This document shows, in pieces, positions 58,239 to 64,000 of a DNA stretch of 64,000 nt. Position 1 is the stretch's first letter, and every line of letters starts with the position of its first letter. Made by a program: the position numbers and the translations under genes. This DNA is from Lentzea atacamensis. GTDB lineage: Bacteria > Actinomycetota > Actinomycetes > Mycobacteriales > Pseudonocardiaceae. The notes beneath the pieces were generated by a model. It was not told where the DNA came from. It was given only the letters and a program-made list of their open reading frames with translations, and searched no databases. Where the stretch lies: assembly GCF_003269295.1 (NCBI RefSeq), contig NZ_QLTT01000004.1, positions 682,001 through 746,000 of the forward strand. Reading direction: 5' to 3'.

Positions 58239-58910
58239 ATGGTGAGGCTGCTGAGAGCACCGGGCGTGTACGCGCCCCAGGACGACACCGCGCTGCTCGT
58301 CGAGGCCATGCACGCCGCGGCGATCCCGGTGGGCGCGCGTGTTCTGGACGTCGGCACCGGCAGCGGAGCGCTGGCGATCGCGGCGATCCGCGCGGGAGCC
58401 GCCGAAGTGACCGGTGTGGACGTGTCGCGGCGCGCGGTGTGGACGGCGCGGGTCAACGCGGCGCTGCGGCGGATGCCGTTGCGCGTGCGGCTCGGCAACG
58501 CGCTCGAGGTCGTGGCGGACGAGCAGTTCGACCTGGTGCTCGCCAACCCGCCGTACGTCCCGGCCGCCGGTTCCTGTGCGGCGCGCGGGCCCGCGCGGGC
58601 GTGGGACGCGGGGCTGGACGGACGACAGCTGCTGGACCCGTTGTGCGCAGGGATGTTCGGCCTTCTGGCGCCGGGCGGCGTGCTGCTGATGGTCCACTCC
58701 GCACTGTGCGGAGTGGACACGACGTTGCGGCAGTTGCGGGACAACGGCCTGAAGGCTTCGATCGTGCAACGCCGCCGGGTGCCGTTCGGGCCCGTCATGA
58801 ACGGCAGGATCGGCTTCCTGGAGCGGCACGGCCTGATCGAGCCGGGCCAGCGGCACGAGGAACTGGTGGTGATCCGCGGTGACCGGCCAGAACGCTCCCA
58901 ACCGGCGTGA
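58239..58910 (+). CDS. HemK2/MTQ2-like class I methyltransferase
   Basis: 223 residues from the ATG MVRLLRAPGVYAPQDDTALL. SAM motif I is VLDVGTGSGALAIAA, motif post-I GVDVSRRAVWTARVNA, and the catalytic NPPY lies in LVLANPPYVP. The N-terminal GVYAPQDDT is typical of the HemK2 branch, which in other organisms methylates glutamine in release factors or small molecules. The actinobacterial substrate is unknown. It overlaps the CDGSH gene by 32 nt. Confidence 0.88.
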   Translation: MVRLLRAPGVYAPQDDTALLVEAMHAAAIPVGARVLDVGTGSGALAIAAIRAGAAEVTGVDVSRRAVWTARVNAALRRMPLRVRLGNALEVVADEQFDLVLANPPYVPAAGSCAARGPARAWDAGLDGRQLLDPLCAGMFGLLAPGGVLLMVHSALCGVDTTLRQLRDNGLKASIVQRRRVPFGPVMNGRIGFLERHGLIEPGQRHEELVVIRGDRPERSQPA

Positions 58911-59121
58911 GCGCAGGGTGACGGTGGTGCCGAACGGGCCGGTGCTCGTCGAGGGACCGGTCGAGCTCGTCACCGAGGACGGCGTGACGCACACCAGCGA
59001 CCGGTTCGTGGTCGCGGTGTGCGCGTGCCGCCGCAGCAAGCGCTACCCGTTCTGCGACACCAGCCATCGCAGGCGCGTGCGCAGCGACGACTCGCCGGCG
59101 GCCCACGACGACAGCAGGTGA
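58879..59121 (+). CDS. CDGSH iron-sulfur domain protein
   Basis: 80 residues from a GTG at 58879 (a later GTG at 58918 would also fit). The cluster motif is CACRRSKRYPFCDTSH, with Cys, Cys, Cys and His in the C-x-C-x8-C-x3-H spacing of mitoNEET-type 2Fe-2S proteins. These transfer electrons or clusters. The strand-swapped opening VVPNGPVLVEGPVELVTEDG is also standard. It overlaps the upstream methyltransferase by 32 nt and the convergent diiron-protein gene by 79 nt. Confidence 0.9.
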   Translation: MTGQNAPNRRERRVTVVPNGPVLVEGPVELVTEDGVTHTSDRFVVAVCACRRSKRYPFCDTSHRRRVRSDDSPAAHDDSR

Positions 59122-60065
59122 TCGGCGAGGCGTGCTTCGAGCAGTTCCGTCGCCTGGATGCCGAACACCACGTCGGCGCGCAGCTTCGGCTCCTGCTCCA
59201 GCAGCGAGCCGATGACGTCACGCCGCATGATCTGCTCGTGCACGGCGTCGGCCTCGATGTGCTCGGTGAAGAACTCGACGCAGCGCGGGTCGGCCTCCAG
59301 GCGTTCGAGCGCCTGGGCCAGGCGGATCGCGCTCGGGGCGGTGGTGATCTCCGCGGCGGCGAAGTGGCCGACCAGCGCGCCGCGCAACGACCGGTGCAGG
59401 CCGAAGAGCGACATCATGTTGACGATCGCGATTGCCGGTGCCGGCACGTCGTCGAGGTAGTGCAGGTAGTCCGAGGACATACCGGCGCCCTCGAGCAGGT
59501 CGGCGTAGAGGCGGGAGTGCATCCGGTCGGCCCGGCCGCCGCCGAACTCGTCGAACTCCACCGCGACCAGTGCCGCCTTCGCCGTGCCGCGCAGCCTCGG
59601 GATCACCCACGCGTGCGGGTCGGCCTCCTTGTGGTGGTACACCGAGCGATGCGCGAAGTACTCGCGCATCTCGTCCCAGGTCCCGTGGTCCCGCAGGTGA
59701 TGTGACACCCCGCTGCCGGGGAGGTGCTCGACCAGCAACGCGTCCAGCGCCGCGTCGAGGTCGTCCCCGCCGTCCACATCGGACCGCAACGCCGCCAGGA
59801 ACGCCGTTTCGGCATGGGCGCGGAGCTTCAGCAGCTCCGGATCCCACTCCCAGGCCTCGTGCACGCCGTCGAAACCGCAGTAGTGCAGCTCGTACAGCAC
59901 GTGCAGGGCGATGGTGAGGTCCTCGCCGTACGGGTCGGCGTCGGTGTACGGGATCGAACGGCCGTTCGGCGGACCGCCCAAGGTGTCGATGACGGTCTCG
60001 GACAGCGGCCCGCGGGGCGAGGGAAGCTTCACCACGTTCTCATACCCGCTGGTCGACGAGGTCAT
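59043..60065 (-). CDS. Heme-oxygenase-like diiron (iron-containing redox enzyme) family protein
   Basis: 340 residues from the ATG MTSSTSGYENVVKLP. The all-helical PF14518-type fold is recognisable by HEAWEWDPELLKLRAHAETA, HHKEADPHAWVIPRL, ALVAVEFDEFGGGRADRMHS and TEHIEADAVHEQIM. These supply the Glu/His/Asp ligands of a dinuclear iron site, as in UndA, BesC and the SznF N-oxygenase domain. It should be an O2-activating oxidase or N-oxygenase with an unknown substrate. It overlaps the carboxylate-amine ligase gene by 26 nt, and its tail overlaps the CDGSH gene. Confidence 0.85.
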   Translation of the reverse strand: MTSSTSGYENVVKLPSPRGPLSETVIDTLGGPPNGRSIPYTDADPYGEDLTIALHVLYELHYCGFDGVHEAWEWDPELLKLRAHAETAFLAALRSDVDGGDDLDAALDALLVEHLPGSGVSHHLRDHGTWDEMREYFAHRSVYHHKEADPHAWVIPRLRGTAKAALVAVEFDEFGGGRADRMHSRLYADLLEGAGMSSDYLHYLDDVPAPAIAIVNMMSLFGLHRSLRGALVGHFAAAEITTAPSAIRLAQALERLEADPRCVEFFTEHIEADAVHEQIMRRDVIGSLLEQEPKLRADVVFGIQATELLEARLADHLLSSWAAGESSLRTRLRWLVSQNG

Positions 60066-61026
60066 GCACGAGCTCGAGCTCGCCACGTTCCGCCAACGCC
60101 GGTGTGACGTGCTCCAGCAGTGCCTCCAGCAGCGCTGTCGCGGGCACCCGGCACTCCCGCCACGGATCCACCCCCGCGCCGTCCAAGCCGTACCGGGAAG
60201 CCGCCCAGACGGCCGCTGCGCACACGTCGTCACGCACCGGGCGTGGTTCATCGGCCACGGCCGCCGTGTGCACGAGAGCGCGAGACAGAGCCGCTTGCAG
60301 CATCGCGTCCTCGACGGTGGCCGCCGCGTCCGCCACGCGGAACTCCACGGTGGGCAGCTTCGGGGACAGCCGGGCGAGCCAGAACGACTGGGCGCGGTCC
60401 ACCAGGGTGCCGCACGCGACCATGCGGGCGACGTGCGCGTCGTAGCCGGCGGCGTCCGCGAACACCGGGGCCACCCCGGAACCGGGAAAGCGGGACTGCT
60501 CGACCATGCGCCAGCTCGCGTAGCCGTTGCCGGCGGAGTTCGCCGACAGCGCCAGCAACGTCGGCAGCCACGGCCGGAGGTGGTTGAGGACGCGCACCCC
60601 GGTCTCCCGGTCGGGCACGCCGACGTGCACGTGGCAGCCGCAGGCCTCGTAGTGCTCGACGACACCCGCGTAGGTGTCGAGAACCCGGCGGAACCGCGGG
60701 TTGTCGTGCGACACGATCGGCTGCAGCGACGGTTTCACCGGCGTGCCACGGGAAACCAGCCCGAGGCCGGTCTCCTCGGCCGCCTTCGCGAGCATCGCAC
60801 GCGCCTGCCGGAGCGCATGGCCCAGCTCGGCGACGCTCGTGCACGGACCGGTCGCCGCCTCCACCTGCGTGCTCGCGAGCTCGGCGTGGAACTTCGTCAG
60901 GTCGGTGTCCTGCACGCGCGCCAGCACGGCGTCCGCCCGTACCGCGGTACGGGCGGACGCCGTGTCGACGAGCAGGAACTCTTCTTCTACGCCAACGGTG
61001 TCAGCGCACTGCGGCACGCCGGCCAA
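60040..61026 (-). CDS. YbdK-type carboxylate-amine ligase (GCS2 family)
   Basis: 328 residues. The opening TVGVEEEFLLVD and the later ACGCHVHVGVPDRETG, LLALSANSAGNGYASWRMVE and PTVEFRVADAAATVEDAM blocks define the GCS2/YbdK family, which ligates cysteine or another amine to glutamate using ATP. Because actinobacteria use mycothiol rather than glutathione, these enzymes serve other products, such as ergothioneine precursors, or unknown gamma-glutamyl compounds. The TTG at 61026 has GGGAG 6 bp upstream; a GTG at 61017 is an alternative. Overlaps both neighbours. Confidence 0.88.
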   Translation of the reverse strand: MAGVPQCADTVGVEEEFLLVDTASARTAVRADAVLARVQDTDLTKFHAELASTQVEAATGPCTSVAELGHALRQARAMLAKAAEETGLGLVSRGTPVKPSLQPIVSHDNPRFRRVLDTYAGVVEHYEACGCHVHVGVPDRETGVRVLNHLRPWLPTLLALSANSAGNGYASWRMVEQSRFPGSGVAPVFADAAGYDAHVARMVACGTLVDRAQSFWLARLSPKLPTVEFRVADAAATVEDAMLQAALSRALVHTAAVADEPRPVRDDVCAAAVWAASRYGLDGAGVDPWRECRVPATALLEALLEHVTPALAERGELELVHDLVDQRV

Positions 61027-61432
61027 GCGCGACTCCCAATCCGATCATGCCGAGACCGAGGACGAAGTGCAGCCAGTCGTCCGCGGTGTTGAGCGGCACG
61101 AAGTTGGCGGAGCTGGTCTTGTCGATCACGAGTCCGTACAGCCACAGCACGAGGTAGATCGCGCCGCCGCCGATCAGGAAGGCTCGCGCACCGGCGGCCG
61201 AGCGTGCGGCCAGGAAGCCCGCGACGCCGAACAGCAAGTGCACGATGTTGTGCAGAATCGACACCATGAAGATCCCGAGCAGCATGGCACCGGACTCATG
61301 ACCGGCGAAGGTCATCTGGTCGTAGTTCGTGGTGATGCCCGGGATGAAGCCGAGCACTCCGACGAGTGCGAACACGGCCGCGACGACCAGGGCTGCCTGC
61401 TGGACCCTCGTGCGGGTGGAGACGTCGACCAT
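61001..61432 (-). CDS. DUF4383 membrane protein
   Basis: 143 residues from the ATG at 61432, with GAGG 8 bp upstream. Four hydrophobic segments: QAALVVAAVFALVGVLGFIP, MLLGIFMVSILHNIVHLLFG, FLIGGGAIYLVLWLYGLVI and WLHFVLGLGMIGLGVALG. NIVHLLFGVAG is the DUF4383 signature. Its role is not known. The gene overlaps the ligase gene start by 26 nt, so it leads that compact operon. Confidence 0.9.
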   Translation of the reverse strand: MVDVSTRTRVQQAALVVAAVFALVGVLGFIPGITTNYDQMTFAGHESGAMLLGIFMVSILHNIVHLLFGVAGFLAARSAAGARAFLIGGGAIYLVLWLYGLVIDKTSSANFVPLNTADDWLHFVLGLGMIGLGVALGRRAAVR

Positions 61433-61525
61433 CGAACTCACCTCGTGGTTTGGTCGTGAACGTGGTCGATCGACGGGCTACCCGGCGGGGGTGGACGCAA
61501 ACCCTCGGCGGGTATTCGTGTCGGT

Positions 61526-61918
61526 ATGGACGAGGTAACGATCCAGGCGCTCGGCAAGCTCAGCGCGGCCCTGGAGACCACCGAACGGGCACGCGGCCAC
61601 CTCTACTCGTTCCACCAGCTCACCGGCACGGCGGACTTCATGCTCGATGAGGCGGTCGCGCTGCTGCGCCAGGCCGGCCACCACGAGCACGCGGACCGCG
61701 TGCAGGGGGAGCTGCTCGGCAGGAACGTGCTGCCGGGACGGTGGACCTTCGAGATCGTCGAGGAGTACGACGACACGTACTACGAGTGCTTCCGCGAGGT
61801 CGAGCGCGCCGCCAGGGACGCCTTGGCGGACGGCAGGCGCCACGACCTCGAAGCGCGCCTCAAACAGGAACGTCAGCGGCTCAGCGCGGCCGTGTCCTAC
61901 AAGTCTCGTCCGCGATAG
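61526..61918 (+). CDS. Conserved helical protein of unknown function
   Basis: 130 residues. Four predicted helices (TIQALGKLSAALETTERARG, FMLDEAVALLRQAGHHEHAD, EEYDDTYYECFREVERAARD, RHDLEARLKQERQRLSAAV) with a conserved GRNVLPGRWTFEIVEEYDD loop, seen in a family of small actinobacterial proteins. No function assigned. The last codons (AAVSYKS) lie in the left arm of a 21-bp inverted repeat shared with the convergent gene. Confidence 0.75.
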   Translation: MDEVTIQALGKLSAALETTERARGHLYSFHQLTGTADFMLDEAVALLRQAGHHEHADRVQGELLGRNVLPGRWTFEIVEEYDDTYYECFREVERAARDALADGRRHDLEARLKQERQRLSAAVSYKSRPR

Positions 61919-61964
61919 TCGCGTCCGAGAGGCTCATCGAACGGACTTGTAGGACACGGCCGCG
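61885..61964. terminator. 21-bp inverted repeat spanning both convergent stop codons
   Basis: Arms 61885-61905 and 61944-61964 are perfectly complementary and enclose a 38-nt loop containing both stop codons (TAG at 61916-61918, TGA on the other strand at 61934-61936). Each arm is coding and each encodes AAVSYKS at the end of its protein. A long bidirectional terminator or processing stem is the simplest role. Confidence 0.8.
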
Positions 61965-64000
61965 GCGTACGCCGACAAGGACTCCCGGTCCGGCTGACCC
62001 GTCTTCGCGATGAGCGAGGCGACGTGCTTCTCCACCGTGCGCGGCGAGATGTGCAGGCGGGTGCCGATGGCCTTGTTGCCCATCCGGTCGGCGAGCAGCA
62101 CGAAGACCTCGAACTCGCGGACCGTCACACCGTGCCCGCGCAGCTGTTTCGGCACCTGGTCCGTGCCGCTGCGGCGTTGCTGCACCGGCGCGCCCGCCTG
62201 CCGCAGCAGGCCCCGGCACGCCGATGCCACCGCCGGGATCCCCGCCTCGTGGAAGTACTCCTCCGCGGTGCGCAGCCACGTCACCGGATCACCCCACGCC
62301 GAGGCCTCCTGCGCGATCAGCCGCAGTCCCAGATGCCGTGCCATGGGGTAGAGGGCAGCGGCCTCCTGGGCGCTCTCGAACGCTTCCAGCGCTTCGGCGC
62401 CCCTGCCGTCGCGGCCGAGCAGGACGGCGCGGGCGAGGCCGGCGAACTGGCGGTTCCAGCGCATGCCGGCGGCACTCGACTTCGCCAGCACCTCGTAGTC
62501 GGACCAGCCGAAGCGGCCGTCCAGCACCGCGAGGAGCACCCGGATGCCGTGCGTGCCGGAGAGGTGGAACGTGGTGGGGTTCTGCGACTCCTTCGCCTCG
62601 GCGGCGTCGAGCTCCTGCGCCGCCAGCGCGTGGTCCTCTTCGAGCAGGGCGCAGAACGCGCGCGCAAGCCCGTGGCACAGCGGGATTTCCTGCGCGCCGC
62701 CCTTCGCCACCTCCTCGAACCTCGCGGTGGCGTCGTCGGTCTCCTGCCGGTTGCCGCGGTGCCCGGCGAGCGTTGCCTTCACCATCAGCAGATAACGGGT
62801 CAGCGCGTGGAACTGCAGCCGCGCGGTGGCCTGCAGGCAGCTGTCGATCTGCTCACCGGCCGTCTCGTAGGCGCCGGTCAGCACGTGTTGCAACGCCATG
62901 ATGGCGTCGACGTTGTACGCCACGGTGATCGCGCCCGCCCGGCACGCCTCGTCGCGCACCCGGCCGAGCGCCGCCGTGCAGCCGGACGCGAGCCAGTCGT
63001 TGCCCGCCAGGCGAACCAGCGCGTAGATGTGCTGGATCGGCATCTGGTGCGCGTCCGCGAGCGCGCGGGCCTTGTCGAAGCACCTGTTGGCCTCGTCGAG
63101 GTCCTGCTCGCGCGCGATGATGCCGAGCAGCTGCCACGCCTCGCACGCCACCACCGGAAGCTCCGCCCGTGCCGCCGCGTCCGCCGCCTTCCTGGCGAGG
63201 CACGCAGCGGATTCGATCCGGTCGGCGCTCGAGATGTTCAGCGTGAGGTACGCCGAGTTGACGTCCAGCTGGGCGGTCAGCTCGTCCGGCGCCCCGGCGC
63301 CGAGCAGTGAGCGGGCGGCGCGGACCTGTTCCACTCCGTCGGTGAACCTGCCCGCCAGGTAGGCGACCCGCGCGAGTCGCGTGTGGAGCTTCGCGCGGCG
63401 CGGCCCGTCCAGGCCGCTGAGATCCGCGATCTCCCTCTCCAGCTCGAAGGCGCGTTCGAACTCGCCCGTCTCCGCCAGCGCGGGCAGGAGACTGTCGAGC
63501 ACGTCGGCGCGCGCCTCGCCGGTGAGCAGCCGCTGCGCCCGGTCGAGCAACGTGACGGCCGACCCCGCCGCGCCGTTGCCCAGCGCGCGCTCACCGGCCT
63601 CGGCGAACAGCAGTCCCGCCTCGGCAGGCGATCCGGCGTCGAACCTGAGCTTCGCGACGAGCGGGCACCAGTCGCCGGTCAGGCCGGGGTGCAGATCCTC
63701 GACCGCGTCCGCCGCACGCCTGGACAGTTCCGCACGTTCGGTGGGCGTGAGCTGGGCGAGCAACGCGTCCGCGGTGAGCGGGTGGCGGAACGCGTACCAG
63801 TCCGGTGCGGGCTCGTCGGGTGTCACGAGCTGCGCGGCGACCCCGGCGTGCAGATGACTCAGCAGAGCCCGGTCGCCGGTGCCGGTCACCCGCTGCACCA
63901 CCGAGAGCGGGAACCGGTGGCCCAGCACCGCGGCGATGGACAGCACCTCACGGCCCTGCGGCCCCAGCCGGTCGATGCGGTGGGCGACGCTGCGGACGAA
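61934..64000 (-). CDS. Large LuxR-family (LAL-type) regulator, N-terminus outside window
   Basis: 688 residues visible; the frame stays open to the window edge, so the N-terminal AAA+/STAND ATPase core lies beyond. The visible part opens in the winged-helix region after the ATPase (VLSIAAVLGHRFPLSVVQRV), followed by about 500 residues of TPR-like helices (ERAFELEREIADLSGLDGPR, NRCFDKARALADAHQMP). The C-terminal LuxR HTH is VTVREFEVFVLLADRMGNKA followed by IGTRLHISPRTVEKHVASLI. LAL regulators control antibiotic clusters or sugar use in actinomycetes. No target is visible here. Confidence 0.88.
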   Translation of the reverse strand, partial: FVRSVAHRIDRLGPQGREVLSIAAVLGHRFPLSVVQRVTGTGDRALLSHLHAGVAAQLVTPDEPAPDWYAFRHPLTADALLAQLTPTERAELSRRAADAVEDLHPGLTGDWCPLVAKLRFDAGSPAEAGLLFAEAGERALGNGAAGSAVTLLDRAQRLLTGEARADVLDSLLPALAETGEFERAFELEREIADLSGLDGPRRAKLHTRLARVAYLAGRFTDGVEQVRAARSLLGAGAPDELTAQLDVNSAYLTLNISSADRIESAACLARKAADAAARAELPVVACEAWQLLGIIAREQDLDEANRCFDKARALADAHQMPIQHIYALVRLAGNDWLASGCTAALGRVRDEACRAGAITVAYNVDAIMALQHVLTGAYETAGEQIDSCLQATARLQFHALTRYLLMVKATLAGHRGNRQETDDATARFEEVAKGGAQEIPLCHGLARAFCALLEEDHALAAQELDAAEAKESQNPTTFHLSGTHGIRVLLAVLDGRFGWSDYEVLAKSSAAGMRWNRQFAGLARAVLLGRDGRGAEALEAFESAQEAAALYPMARHLGLRLIAQEASAWGDPVTWLRTAEEYFHEAGIPAVASACRGLLRQAGAPVQQRRSGTDQVPKQLRGHGVTVREFEVFVLLADRMGNKAIGTRLHISPRTVEKHVASLIAKTGQPDRESLSAYAAAVSYKSVR

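Overview
The window is high-GC DNA with dense, frequently overlapping genes, many GTG starts, GTGA/TGATG stop-start couplings and few intergenic gaps. The gene content (LigC-type ATP-dependent DNA ligase, mycoredoxin, PAC2 protein, StrR/ParB-like regulator, candidate DasR and CebR operators, DUF4360, DUF4383 and DUF2795 proteins) points to a filamentous actinomycete, most likely of the Pseudonocardiaceae (Lentzea/Saccharothrix-like). That placement is inference. I see no rRNA, tRNA, CRISPR array, insertion sequence or phage module.

Region 0-10 kb is mixed housekeeping and regulation: a partial YCII protein, a CoA-binding protein, a StrR-like ParB-domain regulator facing an XRE regulator, a NUDIX hydrolase, an actinobacterial protein of unknown function, a secreted subtilisin, a YciO-type protein, a zinc alcohol dehydrogenase and an atypical, Firmicutes-like glutamyl-tRNA synthetase. 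Region 10.4-36 kb is a secreted polysaccharide-degradation neighbourhood: a GH3 beta-glucosidase behind a CebR-like operator, a ThuA-ricin protein, a membrane-anchored AA10 LPMO, two DUF4360 proteins, a DUF2341/LamG protein, two GH19 chitinases, a BNR-repeat protein and a GH92 mannosidase. DasR-like (dre) palindromes lie beside the ThuA-ricin gene and both chitinase genes, so chitin/GlcNAc control is likely. Interspersed are YigZ, LigC, IlvA, mycoredoxin, a phosphotransferase, a pseudouridine synthase, an EamA exporter with a LysR regulator, a WD40 remnant and remnants of an ImmA/IrrE plus membrane-protein cassette.

Region 36-46.5 kb is centred on an envelope operon: Fn3/propeller membrane protein, MoxR ATPase, DUF58 protein, TgpA-like protein. 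It faces a Ser/Thr kinase with a possible Fn3-like outer domain and a DUF4230 protein. The DUF58/TgpA junction is a tandem array of 80-bp units that creates two extra coupled mini-ORFs. The TgpA-like protein has lost its catalytic Cys and His.

Region 46.5-56 kb holds PAC2, MmcQ/YjbR, YCII, folA-thyA, an acyl-CoA dehydrogenase-like flavoprotein, MarR with SDR and aldo-keto reductase, and a MacB-type ABC exporter with a lipoprotein adaptor. Region 56-64 kb holds an SDR, DUF2795 and DUF1360 proteins, and a compact five-gene block in which every neighbour overlaps (methyltransferase, CDGSH protein, heme-oxygenase-like diiron protein, glutamate-cysteine-ligase-like enzyme, DUF4383). The window ends in a truncated large LuxR regulator whose 3' end shares a 21-bp inverted repeat with the gene facing it.
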